Below, one piece after another: positions 1 to 6,997 of a stretch of DNA of 20,545 bases (the first letter of the stretch is position 1; each line of letters starts with the position of its first letter). The stretch lies in assembly GCA_937910305.1 (NCBI GenBank), contig CALEPS010000046.1:1-20545 (forward strand), in the 5' to 3' direction. This stretch comes from an uncultured Bacteroidales bacterium (lineage in GTDB: Bacteria; Bacteroidota; Bacteroidia; Bacteroidales; Paludibacteraceae). Under the pieces are notes generated by a model, which was not told the DNA's origin, did no database searches, and saw only the letters and a list, made by a program, of their open reading frames with translations. Made by a program: the position numbers and the translations under genes.

Positions 1-83
1 TTCTCTGCTCCAAGATTAAACTTGCGAGTTAAGTCAACAACTATTTCGCGGTTCTTTGCGCTTGTCTTAATTTGTGAAAACAT
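1..83 (-). CDS. dndE: DndE, N-terminal part (cut by window edge)
   Basis: Only the first 27 codons are present; the gene runs off the left edge. It starts at the ATG whose complement is at 81-83, and the peptide begins MFSQIKTSAKNREIVV, which matches the usual DndE N-terminus. DndE is the small DNA-binding member of the DndCDE phosphorothioation complex, thought to recognise nicked DNA while sulfur replaces a non-bridging phosphate oxygen. The start lies 11 bp after the dndD stop on the same strand, in the standard dndC-dndD-dndE order, which supports the call despite the short fragment. Nothing can be said about the C-terminal part or about genes beyond the edge, such as dndB or the dndFGH restriction genes. 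Confidence 0.85.
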   Translation of the reverse strand, partial: MFSQIKTSAKNREIVVDLTRKFNLGAE

Positions 84-94
84 ATCTCGTTCGT

Positions 95-2209
95 TTAATC
101 GTTCATTAACTTATCCACGGGTACTTGTTTGAAGTACGAGTGGTCCGCTTCATTCTTAATCAGGTATGCGCTATGAACCAGCGGCATCATGATTTCCAGT
201 TCGTCTTCCGTCAACTCTTTGTGCAGCAGTGGGAATAGTACTACCTGTTTGGAGATTGACGGATAGAACTCGGTAATGATTTTGCTGGAGTGGCTCTTGT
301 CAAACTTCTGCAACGGGCTATCGATGAATACCGGGAACTCAATGCCGGATTCTTCAACGAGTGCTTTGAGGAGCGAAGTCGCGTATAATTGTTGCTCACC
401 CTTGGAGAGTGTTTCCTTGCGGATAGGCTTGCCAGAAGGAGAATAGAGCACGATATCGAGACCGTCTTCCTGTACGTCCACTGCTACATTGCCAATGAAG
501 TCCTCTTTGTGCATGAGGGCATTCATGATGCCTTTGAGACGACGCTCCAGCGATATCTTCTTCTCCGTTTTGAGATTACGCAGGAAGGAGTCAAGGCTGC
601 CTATAAGTTCATTGGCGAGTGCATCTTTCTTAACATCGCTATCGTCGAGACTCACTTTCTTGCTCAACTCGGAAATCTGTTTCTTGCAGATGTTGAGGTC
701 TTGCGAGATAGAGCCGTGACGAACATACAAACCACGAATCTCCTCTTCGAGTTTCTTGATCTGCATTTCGATGCCAGACTTCTCTGCGCGTATCTGTTTA
801 ATGATTTCGTCGGATTCGTTGGCCTGCATGGACGCAAGTTTTTGCTGAACTCGACTCATCGTTTGTTTGTTCTTCTTGTTGTCGTCTGCCAAGTGCTCAA
901 ACTCCACACGATAAGTGGTCGTGAGGTTGGAGAAGATGGATTGGCTTTCGTTGTACTCGTCACGATTGACGCTAAGCAATGGTTCGTGCGTTATCTCTTC
1001 TTCTTTGAAGCTGTCGAGCACTCTGTGAACGGCTGCTTGCATCTTTGTGCCGTTTGTACCGGCAAGCGGGACGAGTTCTCCGACCAACTTGTCGTAGATC
1101 TCTTTCAGTAAACCATTCTGGTTGGCTATGTTTTGCGCGGCTTTGGCTGCGTTATAGTCCTTTCTGATTTCCTCCATCGTTTGCGTCAAGAGGTCACCGG
1201 CGATAGCAAACGGAGCAAACTCAATGAATCCACGGAGTTTCTCTTTGATGATGGCATCGTTCTCGCGTGTCTTTTGCAACACTGCCTTCTGACGCTCGTA
1301 CTCATCCATTGTCATTCCCTGACCTTCTCGAAGCAGTTTCTCTTGATACTCTTTGTCTTTCTGACGGAGAGCGGACAGGGTTTCATCTTTGCTTGCTATA
1401 GTGTCTTCAACCGCTTGCAAATCGGCTTGGAGTTTCTCGCTCTTATCGAGAAGTGCATTCAGTTTGTTTCGGCTCTCAATATCGGATGTACGCTTACGGA
1501 ACTTAAGACGGAGGGCTTCCAGATTGTGCTTCAAGTCCTCGTATTTCTTCACACCAAGTACCTCGTTGTAGGCAGATGCCAAGCGGCGACGGTCTTCAGC
1601 TGTGTTGGTTTCCGCAAGTGCGACAATGCGCTCTGAGTCAAAGAAGAAGAAACGAGCAATGTCTTTGTTAAGAATGAAGTCGTTAATAAAGACATCGTTG
1701 CCGATGGATTGTGCCAACTCGTTCTTCTGATTGTCGATGAGCACTTCGATATTGTCGCTTTGCTTGATAAAATCGTACGAGCGAATGATGGTTATCTTCT
1801 GGCACGGAATAGACGGAATCGATATATCCGTGAAAGTGATTGCGATGGAATAGACAGCGTTGGCTTGGATGTCCTCGTCATCCGGTGTATAGCCGGAACG
1901 TTTGATACGTGCAAGCGTATCGGCTCCAATGGATTCGACGTACTGCTTGGCGTTGTTATTGAGGTTGCTGATTAGGAATGGTCCATAGCCACCGCAATTG
2001 CTGATTTCCTTGCGTGCGGTGTCGTCTATCTCAGCCATCAAGCGTCCATACAAGCACCACAACAGAGAGTGCAAGAACGTGGTCTTGCCGAAGCCGTTTT
2101 CACCGGAGATCAAATAGATGTTCCGACCCTGAGCATCCTGCGGGAAAGAAATCTTATTGACGCCTCGGTATAGGCGGAAGTTTGTCAGTGTTATATCTTG
2201 TATGCGCAT
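95..2209 (-). CDS. dndD: DndD, SMC/RecN-like ATPase of DNA phosphorothioation
   Basis: This 704-aa protein has the layout of an SMC/Rad50-type ATPase. An N-terminal Walker A motif GENGFGKTT lies at about residues 36-44. A long charged helical middle (about 200-530) is likely coiled coil. The C-terminal head has the ABC signature LSKGEQQ (about 600) followed by Walker B and D-loop (FIDSPLQKFD). DndD works with DndC and DndE; its ATPase is proposed to open or manipulate DNA at the modification site. Length and motifs are normal for the family, with no truncation. The start ATG is separated from the dndC stop by 1 bp, so the genes are almost certainly co-transcribed and probably translationally coupled. 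A generic RecN/SbcC-like ATPase is excluded by the neighbouring dndC and dndE. Confidence 0.95.
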   Translation of the reverse strand: MRIQDITLTNFRLYRGVNKISFPQDAQGRNIYLISGENGFGKTTFLHSLLWCLYGRLMAEIDDTARKEISNCGGYGPFLISNLNNNAKQYVESIGADTLARIKRSGYTPDDEDIQANAVYSIAITFTDISIPSIPCQKITIIRSYDFIKQSDNIEVLIDNQKNELAQSIGNDVFINDFILNKDIARFFFFDSERIVALAETNTAEDRRRLASAYNEVLGVKKYEDLKHNLEALRLKFRKRTSDIESRNKLNALLDKSEKLQADLQAVEDTIASKDETLSALRQKDKEYQEKLLREGQGMTMDEYERQKAVLQKTRENDAIIKEKLRGFIEFAPFAIAGDLLTQTMEEIRKDYNAAKAAQNIANQNGLLKEIYDKLVGELVPLAGTNGTKMQAAVHRVLDSFKEEEITHEPLLSVNRDEYNESQSIFSNLTTTYRVEFEHLADDNKKNKQTMSRVQQKLASMQANESDEIIKQIRAEKSGIEMQIKKLEEEIRGLYVRHGSISQDLNICKKQISELSKKVSLDDSDVKKDALANELIGSLDSFLRNLKTEKKISLERRLKGIMNALMHKEDFIGNVAVDVQEDGLDIVLYSPSGKPIRKETLSKGEQQLYATSLLKALVEESGIEFPVFIDSPLQKFDKSHSSKIITEFYPSISKQVVLFPLLHKELTEDELEIMMPLVHSAYLIKNEADHSYFKQVPVDKLMND

Positions 2210-2210
2210 G

Positions 2211-3545
2211 TTATTGCTCTTTTATGAAGGCATCGATACGAGCCTCTAAATCGTTTTGTAAACCTTGCTTCTTCATTAGCAGAACTTTGTTCTTCTGGAG
2301 CGCAAGGAGTTCCTGAATCAGTTTGTAGTGATTGGGGTTATCGCCGCACGCTTTCTCCAACAGTATACGTTCCTGCAAACTGATATTGTCGTTAGGGATG
2401 TCGTAGCCGTATACCTCGTTGTAGATGTCGTTGACGGTCGTCGTGAAGTTACCATCGCGATACCAAATGATTTGGATGGCGATCAGTTCTTGGCTGGAGA
2501 TGAGATTGATACTGGAGCGATACTGCTGCGTGTCGCGTTGGATTTGGAGCAGTTCGCGGAGCATCTGAATGCGGTACTCCATGGTGTAGTTGCCCAAGTT
2601 ATGTCCGTTCTCATCGATAGCTGTTTGACCGTTACGGCGGGTTGAACAGCGGAGTTCAGAGACGTTGCGGTTGTCCGACAGACGATTGCGGAACTCCAAA
2701 AGCGGTTTCATCCATTCAATGCCGTTCTTGATGAGCGAGGTCATGGATTTGTCTTCTTTGACAACCGTGCATATCCAACAGCCAAAACGACTTTGACCGC
2801 AAGAGCGGTGGGAATCGTCGGTTACAACCGTCGGGCACTCGTAGTCGTCTGCGGAGGCATCTGCGTATATTTTAAAGAGGATTTGGTTATCGAAGCCCCA
2901 CGGTGAGGGGATGGCATTGATAATCCACCAAACTTCTTCCAACATCAGCGACTTAATAGGCGCGTAAGTGAAGGTGTTAGCGTTCAACGGGTGCTTGGAA
3001 AGGCGGTGTCCTTTAATCTCGTGGCGCTTGATGGATTGGGAACGGCGTTGACTTTCGTCATAGCGTGTTCCGACGAGTACAATAGCTTCTCCGTCGGCTG
3101 CAACTTGGGATGTGATGAAAGCCGAAGTCGGTTTAATCTTCATCTTCTCTGTGCAGAAACGGAAAGAGTTATTTGGAACAGGATAGCCTTTGCCGATAAC
3201 GCAAGACCAGAAGGTATCTTCCAAAGCCGGTGTCGTCACTTTGACGGAGACAGGAAGTCCTTGTTCCTTGGCTGCGTTGGGTATCATGTCGAGTACACCG
3301 GTGACGTATTCTTCAATGACCGGATTTTCAACCAGTGTGTCGTTGTTGACGACGTACACTTGTCGCATCAAGGGTTTTCCTTGCTCTTTAAGACGTTGTA
3401 AGGCCAACCATGTCAGAGTTAAGAGAACGGTGGAGTCTTTGCCGCCGCTGAAACCAATAATCCACGGGCGATTGTATCGGTCGTCCTCCAGATATTGGTC
3501 CATCAACTCTTCAATGATTTCTTCTATATTTTGTGGTATCTTCAT
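2211..3545 (-). CDS. dndC: DndC, PP-loop sulfurtransferase of DNA phosphorothioation
   Basis: This 444-aa protein belongs to the PAPS reductase/PP-loop ATPase superfamily. The PP-loop SGGKDS is at residues 33-38. A second ATP-handling stretch reads GTRYDESQRR near 159-168. Cysteines suited to an Fe-S cluster are at C131 (in FRFCTEK) and in the cluster C249-x6-C256-x2-C259, with C237 nearby. In the family, DndC binds a 4Fe-4S cluster, has ATP pyrophosphatase activity, and takes sulfur from a cysteine desulfurase (DndA or IscS). No dndA is visible here. The gene is first in the visible dnd operon and has its own promoter about 35 bp upstream of the ATG. All key motifs are intact, so I expect a working enzyme. 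Confidence 0.95.
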   Translation of the reverse strand: MKIPQNIEEIIEELMDQYLEDDRYNRPWIIGFSGGKDSTVLLTLTWLALQRLKEQGKPLMRQVYVVNNDTLVENPVIEEYVTGVLDMIPNAAKEQGLPVSVKVTTPALEDTFWSCVIGKGYPVPNNSFRFCTEKMKIKPTSAFITSQVAADGEAIVLVGTRYDESQRRSQSIKRHEIKGHRLSKHPLNANTFTYAPIKSLMLEEVWWIINAIPSPWGFDNQILFKIYADASADDYECPTVVTDDSHRSCGQSRFGCWICTVVKEDKSMTSLIKNGIEWMKPLLEFRNRLSDNRNVSELRCSTRRNGQTAIDENGHNLGNYTMEYRIQMLRELLQIQRDTQQYRSSINLISSQELIAIQIIWYRDGNFTTTVNDIYNEVYGYDIPNDNISLQERILLEKACGDNPNHYKLIQELLALQKNKVLLMKKQGLQNDLEARIDAFIKEQ

Positions 3546-3563
3546 CTTCTATCAAATCTCATA

Positions 3564-3580
3564 GCACGTAAAATGCGTGC
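3564..3580. promoter_or_regulatory. Palindrome at the dndC transcription start, possible operator
   Basis: GCACG - 7 nt - CGTGC is an inverted repeat whose right edge touches the -7 element of the dndC promoter, so it covers the likely transcription start and early leader. A related sequence (GCGCG, ATTTTA, TGTGCTA on the minus strand) sits at the same place downstream of the promoter of the next gene upstream. The position suits a repressor site or a small 5' hairpin; the regulator is unknown. Confidence 0.4.
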
Positions 3581-3611
3581 AAAGGTACACAAAATATTTG
3601 ACATATGCAAA
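3580..3611 (-). promoter_or_regulatory. Bacteroidota-type promoter of dndC
   Basis: On the minus strand TTTG (complement at 3608-3611) is followed after exactly 20 bp by TACCTTTG (complement at 3580-3587). This is a full match to the Bacteroidota housekeeping consensus TTTG - 19 to 21 bp - TAnnTTTG. It lies about 35 bp before the dndC start codon and would drive the dndCDE operon. Confidence 0.85.
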
Positions 3612-3641
3612 TTATTTTGCATAATTTAGGGGGGAAATGAG

Positions 3642-3731
3642 GCGGATTGCCGCAAGAATTCAACAAAAATGCACGAAGAGGTGGAGCTTTTGCTCCTTGA
3701 AGGGGACGTACTAAATGGCGGATTAAATCCG
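3642..3731. repeat. Cluster of three small inverted repeats between dndC and the upstream gene
   Basis: Three short hairpins follow one another: GCGG/CCGC with a 4-nt loop (3642-3653), GGAGC/GCTCC with a TTTT loop (3683-3696), and CGGAT/ATCCG with a TAA loop (3719-3731). The order GAGGYGGAGC hairpin, CCTTG, GGGGACGTA, then a GGAT hairpin recurs at 4783-4838. This cluster is therefore a shorter relative of the larger array there. There is no poly-T tract typical of an intrinsic terminator, although the cluster does lie downstream of the 3758-4570 gene. Confidence 0.7.
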
Positions 3732-3757
3732 TCGGAACGGAAGAAAGAGAAATAATT

Positions 3758-4570
3758 TTAACTTAGTTTGCCTTCAATAACCCCGATAAAGTATATTAAA
3801 TGAATGGTAGCAGATAAAGCGATATGCATGTCTTGTTTCGTGGCTGTAGATTTATGTGTCAATTCATTGGCTAAAGCATTAGTACTTTTCGCATAAGCAC
3901 GAAGTTTCTCGTTTTTAGCTCCAGATAATTTATGGGAGAAATAGTTGTCTAGCATACCAACCGTATCAGAGGGGCCTATCTTTTTGCCTTCTTTATTCAA
4001 GGCGCCATGAAGTGTTTTATCATATACAAGTTGGGCAACCATGATAAGAAGTACCCTGCAAGAGTTACCGATATTTTGATAGTCAATAGTATTTTCTGCT
4101 CTATAACTATCTGCTTCCAATTTCTTAACGTCCTCCTTAATATCATCCCAATTTAACACCTCATCCTCAGTGATGACAGATATAGGGATATCCAATGCGA
4201 ATTGATTAAGATCTGAGAAATCAGATATTCCCATCTCTTTGAATGCAGACCGCAGTATTTTTACATCAATTTTCTTATTTGTTTGATTGTGATATAGGCT
4301 AATTATAAATACCACAAAGCAATAAAATGCTCGAAGTCCATTCGAAGATATAGTATTGCAACATCTTATGAAATTATCTTCAGCCTTTTGTTCGTCAGTT
4401 CTAACATCAAGGATTGCGACATTAGGACCCGTAATCTGCGAAAACATCCAAGGCATTTTATAGCGACTATTATTACACGCGGCGTCAAATTCCTTAGACA
4501 TAATAAATGAAAGAGGAATAAGTCTCAACAATTCATTCGTAATGATATCAACATTTTGCTTATCTTCCAT
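3758..4570 (-). CDS. Unrecognised 270-aa protein upstream of the dnd operon
   Basis: I do not recognise this protein. It is 270 aa, mostly predicted helical, with no signal peptide. One hydrophobic stretch (about residues 99-115, LRAFYCFVVFIISLYHN) looks more like a buried helix than a classic membrane span. The C-terminal part (about 225-268; ALANELTHKSTATKQDMHIA then a hydrophobic helix) resembles the helical C-termini of proteins often found beside restriction or abortive-infection genes, but this is only an impression. The gene is clearly A+T-richer than dndC and dndD. Its promoter is nearly identical to the dndC promoter, which suggests co-regulation. It could be an accessory or regulatory protein of the phosphorothioation locus, or an unrelated cargo gene. 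Confidence 0.8.
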   Translation of the reverse strand: MEDKQNVDIITNELLRLIPLSFIMSKEFDAACNNSRYKMPWMFSQITGPNVAILDVRTDEQKAEDNFIRCCNTISSNGLRAFYCFVVFIISLYHNQTNKKIDVKILRSAFKEMGISDFSDLNQFALDIPISVITEDEVLNWDDIKEDVKKLEADSYRAENTIDYQNIGNSCRVLLIMVAQLVYDKTLHGALNKEGKKIGPSDTVGMLDNYFSHKLSGAKNEKLRAYAKSTNALANELTHKSTATKQDMHIALSATIHLIYFIGVIEGKLS

Positions 4571-4607
4571 TGTTGTTTTCGTTATAAGTTAGCACACTAA
4601 AATCGCG

Positions 4608-4638
4608 CAAAGTTACACAAAATTTTTGAGATATGCAA
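4608..4638 (-). promoter_or_regulatory. Promoter of the unrecognised gene, twin of the dndC promoter
   Basis: On the minus strand TTG (complement at 4636-4638) is followed after 20 bp by TAACTTTG (complement at 4608-4615). The spacer and flanks match those of the dndC promoter: both read TTGCATAT, TCAAA, ATTTTGTGTA before the -7 element, and both continue with an ATTTTA/TGTGCTA segment. The ATG is about 38 bp downstream. Confidence 0.8.
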
Positions 4639-4718
4639 GAAAAATCTGTGATTTTTAGTGAAGGTTGAAAGTTTAATGTTTAATGATACAAAAAATGCGA
4701 CAAAAATGCACAAAAAAG

Positions 4719-4956
4719 CGGCATAGAATGCCGAATCAACGGACGAAACTGACCGGCATGCGATGCCGGGCTAATGGACAAAGAGGCGGAGCTATCGTTC
4801 CTTGTCGGGGACGTAATCCAAATCCGGATAGTATCCGGGACAATGGACAACGCTTGCTCGCTGGAATAGCGGCGAGAGTTAGACCGGCGGGGTGGTTTGG
4901 GCGGGCAATCTGATTGCCCTGTAAAACGAAGAAAGCACACCGAAATACCATTTCGG
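4719..4956. repeat. Array of seven small inverted repeats, mostly with 3-nt loops
   Basis: Successive perfect or near-perfect hairpins are: CGGCAT-AGA-ATGCCG (4719-4733), CCGGCAT-GCG-ATGCCGG (4753-4769), GGAGC-tatc-GTTCC (4788-4801), CCGGAT-AGT-ATCCGG (4824-4838), CTCGC/GCGAG (4857-4876), GGGCAAT-CTG-ATTGCCC (4903-4919) and CCGAAAT-ACC-ATTTCGG (4940-4956). Linkers resemble each other, for example AATGGACAAAGA, AATGGACAACG and AATGAACATAGA. The array lies between two divergently transcribed units, so it cannot be needed as a terminator. With the short repeats at 5008-5064 it fills most of the gene-free stretch 4571-5309. Confidence 0.85.
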
Positions 4957-5007
4957 ACAATGAACATAGAAGAAGTCGTCGAATAGAGAAATTTGAAGAA
5001 AAAGCAC

Positions 5008-5064
5008 GAGTTATGTCGTGAGTTCTGTAGCGAGTTTTGTGAGTTGTGAATCGAGTTGTGTATC
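5008..5064 (+). repeat. Five tandem 12-bp degenerate repeats (GAGTTnTGTnnn)
   Basis: Units start at 5008, 5020, 5032, 5041 and 5053; four are 12 bp and the third is 9 bp. Every unit starts GAGTT and four of the five continue nTGT. The block ends 14 bp before the -33 element of the promoter at 5079-5109, where iteron-like operator sites would be expected. No function is known. Confidence 0.7.
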
Positions 5065-5078
5065 GGGGCGCGGAATAA

Positions 5079-5109
5079 TTGGACAGGTGGAAAAATAGCC
5101 TTACCTTTG
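5079..5109 (+). promoter_or_regulatory. Promoter of the HNH leader transcript
   Basis: TTG at 5079-5081, a 20-bp spacer, then TACCTTTG at 5102-5109 fit the Bacteroidota promoter pattern. Transcription would start at about 5112-5118, at or next to the first base of the structured leader, so the RNA would begin with the stem. Confidence 0.65.
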
Positions 5110-5114
5110 TCGTC

Positions 5115-5211
5115 GGAAACGGTGATCCATGATTAAGTTGCGCTGCAACAAATGTAATGGTCACGTTTCCTCCTCTTCGGTCCACAAACATTCCATTGGT
5201 TTGTGTCCCGA
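5115..5211 (+). ncRNA. Structured two-hairpin leader RNA, copy 1
   Basis: Hairpin 1 (5115-5170) has an outer stem GGAAACG-(bulged G)-TGA with TCACGTTTCC, a middle stem CCAT/ATGG (5127-5130 with 5157-5160), and an apical stem GTTGC-GCT-GCAAC (5137-5149). A pyrimidine linker TCCTCT follows. Hairpin 2 (5177-5211) has TCGG/CCGA outside and CACAAAC/GTTTGTG inside with a 9-nt loop. Copy 2 at 7322 keeps the outer stem but changes the middle and apical stems with compensating bases. Copy 3 at 8231 keeps only the architecture. The leader precedes the HNH gene and starts at a promoter, so it is probably a 5' UTR element; a separate small RNA is possible. I cannot match it to a named RNA family. Confidence 0.75.
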
Positions 5212-5309
5212 TGGATAAACAAACATATTTATTAACTTGCGGAAGTTTTGAGACTTGTGCGCACAGGAACGGCCGTTCAATCAAAGCCAAGCACAAAACT
5301 TTTGCAAAG

Positions 5310-5846
5310 ATGGCAAAGAAAGATTTTTTGAAGAAAGGAAAAAACTTCCACTATCTGGTGGGGCATTCCGGAATCATTGTGCTGCACGACGAGGCAAGTA
5401 CCGTCCTGCTGCGCTGTAAGACAAAGAAAGAGTTGTACTGTTCCGCGCAGGCGAAATTCTATCTCCTGTACGGCGACGAGTTGCATCCTATCAAAGCGTG
5501 TATGCACGGTCCAAACTGGCGGCACACAGGCGGATGCGGGAACTACGCGTTCATACGGCAAGTGCATGGGAACGTGCATAAGCTGATGGAGGTGTGGTTG
5601 GACGAGGCGCAAGAAGGAGAGACGGAGATTGATCACATCAACGGCGTTTCGACGGATAACCGTGCGTACAACCTGCAACACGTTACGCCCAAGGAGAATG
5701 CCAAGAGGCGGGTAATCCTGCGGGCACGAATAATGGTGGCGCGGCAGGACAATGATCCGAGCAAGTTGCCGGAGAGGATGACGAGCGCGGAATTGCTGGA
5801 GTTGTTCAACGCATACAATGTAGCAGGGGACGTGTATGAAGAATAA
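5310..5846 (+). CDS. HNH endonuclease, phage/homing type
   Basis: This 178-aa protein has the HNH_3 pattern seen in phage and homing endonucleases: VHKLM (about 89-93), EIDHING (106-112), then a conserved Asn region NLQHVTPKEN (121-130). These supply the metal-binding and catalytic His/Asn residues for single- or double-strand DNA cutting. The N-terminal 80 residues are unrecognised and include HTGGCGNYAF. I chose the ATG giving MAKKDFLKKG because homology-like sequence begins there. An in-frame ATG at 5211 would start inside the second leader hairpin, and one at 5157 inside the first. The gene is the first of a plus-strand run of short genes and lies about 100 bp after leader copy 1. It may be a free-standing mobile endonuclease or part of a phage-derived module. 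Confidence 0.85.
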   Translation: MAKKDFLKKGKNFHYLVGHSGIIVLHDEASTVLLRCKTKKELYCSAQAKFYLLYGDELHPIKACMHGPNWRHTGGCGNYAFIRQVHGNVHKLMEVWLDEAQEGETEIDHINGVSTDNRAYNLQHVTPKENAKRRVILRARIMVARQDNDPSKLPERMTSAELLELFNAYNVAGDVYEE

Positions 5847-5934
5847 GTCTATGAAACAAAAACATAGATAAACACAAAAAACAATTTTTATCATCGGTCA
5901 AAAATGACCCAAAATTATCCAAAAAAGAATTATT

Positions 5935-6375
5935 ATGAAAGCAATAGATTTGAGACAAGCCCTCATTGAGGCAAATGATGTAAATATCAACGGTGCAGAT
6001 GCACTGGTAGAAACAAGCGTGTTGAAACAACTGATCGAATCGTGCAAAGCGCGTGTGGATGAGTTGGAGCCGGAAGCCAAGAAACTGGCTGAGCAGAAGT
6101 TGGTCGAGAAAGGCGAGACCAGCGGCAAGTTCGACCACGAGGGACATCACTACACCTTGGATGTGACGGAGGTGTTCGACATCGTTGGCAAGCCGCAGAA
6201 GTACACGATGCCGGAAGGTGTGGAGTACCGCAAGAAAGCGGCAGAACAGGCTGAGTACAAGAAGGAATCGGCTAAACTGACGCGCAAGATGAAGGAGATC
6301 ATGGATAATTTCCCCGAAGATCACCCGAACATCGAACCGGATGAGGTGAAGAAGACGCTGAAATGCCTTGATTAA
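5935..6375 (+). CDS. Hypothetical 146-aa charged protein, phage-like
   Basis: This is a highly charged soluble protein with no signal peptide or membrane span. The N-terminal half (about 1-60) looks helical. The middle (about 63-85, GKFDHEGHHYTLDVTEVFDI) looks like a short beta segment. The C-terminal third is Lys/Glu-rich helix (RKKAAEQAEYKKESAKLTRK), possibly coiled coil. Small proteins of this kind occur in Bacteroidales prophage and plasmid regions, but I cannot name a family. The A-rich leader (GTCAAAAATGACC, then CAAAAAAG) closely resembles the one before the gene at 6998, so the two may share translation or regulation signals. A long inverted repeat follows 41 bp after the stop. Confidence 0.8.
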   Translation: MKAIDLRQALIEANDVNINGADALVETSVLKQLIESCKARVDELEPEAKKLAEQKLVEKGETSGKFDHEGHHYTLDVTEVFDIVGKPQKYTMPEGVEYRKKAAEQAEYKKESAKLTRKMKEIMDNFPEDHPNIEPDEVKKTLKCLD

Positions 6376-6416
6376 AGACAAAAGAAAAGTTTAACAAAAG
6401 AATAAAGAAAATGTCA

Positions 6417-6496
6417 AGTCCGTCCTTTCAGTCCGTCCTTACAGGGACTAAACGGTCAAAACGGGACTTAACGGGACAGACTGAAACGGACGGACT
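6417..6496 (+). repeat. 22-bp inverted repeat with 35-nt loop, possible terminator/attenuator
   Basis: The arm at 6417-6438 (AGTCCGTCC then TTTCAGTCCGTCC) pairs with 6474-6496 with one bulge and one mismatch. The right arm is followed by a T-rich run (TTTTAATTTTTTT, 6497-6509) that ends just before the next start codon. It could terminate the transcript of the 5935 gene or control read-through into the 6513 gene. The loop contains two similar GGGACT units. The arms are far longer than in ordinary intrinsic terminators. Confidence 0.75.
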
Positions 6497-6512
6497 TTTA
6501 ATTTTTTTGATT

Positions 6513-6833
6513 ATGGATTTTGAGACATTTTGGGAACTCTTTAGTCCCGATACCTGCTTCCTCAACCGCTTCGAGGCCGCGAGAAAAGCATGGGATAACA
6601 CGCCTGCCGCCAAACAACAGGCGATCATCTCTTGGCTGAGGCAGCATGGCGCGTACAAGAAACGTAATCCGTACTTCTTCATCCTTGATTTTCGTCCGCA
6701 AAGCGCTGAGCCGACAGACATGAACGGACGGGCGTTGAAACAAGGCGTGCAGTACGTGACAGCGAAATACAACGGCAAGTGGGGCACGTACAGTATGGAG
6801 GATGTGAAGAAGTTCGGGTTAGAGTTGCCTTGA
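6513..6833 (+). CDS. Hypothetical 106-aa protein, phage/accessory type
   Basis: This small soluble protein begins MDFETFWELFSPDT. It has an Arg/Trp-rich helical middle (RFEAARKAWDNTP, then IISWLRQHGAYKKRNPYFFI) and a C-terminal segment QGVQYVTAKYNGKWGTYSME that looks like a small beta unit. An in-frame ATG at 6411 lies upstream, but translation from there would run through the long inverted repeat, so I prefer 6513. There is no signal peptide and no known catalytic motif. The combination NPYFFILDF...GTYSMEDV is familiar to me from unnamed Bacteroidales accessory proteins, but I cannot assign a function. Confidence 0.75.
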   Translation: MDFETFWELFSPDTCFLNRFEAARKAWDNTPAAKQQAIISWLRQHGAYKKRNPYFFILDFRPQSAEPTDMNGRALKQGVQYVTAKYNGKWGTYSMEDVKKFGLELP

Positions 6834-6846
6834 ATCGGGATTGTCT

Positions 6847-6958
6847 CGGGACATGGTCCCGTTATGGTCGCGGCAGAAACGGCTCCGCAATAACGGACAT
6901 ACAGGACCGGCATGGGATGCCGGGCTAATGAACAAAGAAAACGCCGCCTCTCAGGCGG
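6847..6958. repeat. Second array of small triloop inverted repeats
   Basis: Hairpins are CGGGAC-ATG-GTCCCG (6847-6861), GCGG/CCGC (6870-6888), CCGGCAT-GGG-ATGCCGG (6907-6923) and CCGCCT-CTC-AGGCGG (6944-6958). The third has the same stem as the hairpin at 4753 and is followed by the same linker type (GCTAATGAACAAAGA). The array fills the gap between the 6513 and 6998 genes. None of the hairpins is followed by a T-run. Confidence 0.8.
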
Positions 6959-6997
6959 TACAATAAACGAAATATTATTAGTCAAAAATTATCAAAA

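Noticed and set aside
389..1636. Long plus-strand open frames opposite dndD
   Set aside because: They are antisense to a confidently identified gene, with Cys/Leu/Val-rich composition typical of reverse-strand reading.
4683..4913. Plus-strand 76-codon open frame within the hairpin array
   Set aside because: It consists of the inverted repeats read through; Arg/Gly-rich with no protein-like pattern.
5157..5310. Earlier in-frame ATGs (5157, 5211) as the start of the HNH gene
   Set aside because: Both lie inside the paired parts of the structured leader; the ATG at 5310 gives a sensible N-terminus.
5115..5846. Structured RNA plus HNH protein as an IscB/IsrB-type RNA-guided nuclease
   Set aside because: The HNH protein is 178 aa with a phage HNH_3 pattern and no RuvC or bridge-helix segments, and the RNA also precedes non-nuclease genes.
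4719..6958. Hairpin arrays as simple intrinsic terminators
   Set aside because: They have no T-runs, several occur in tandem, and one array lies between divergent transcripts.
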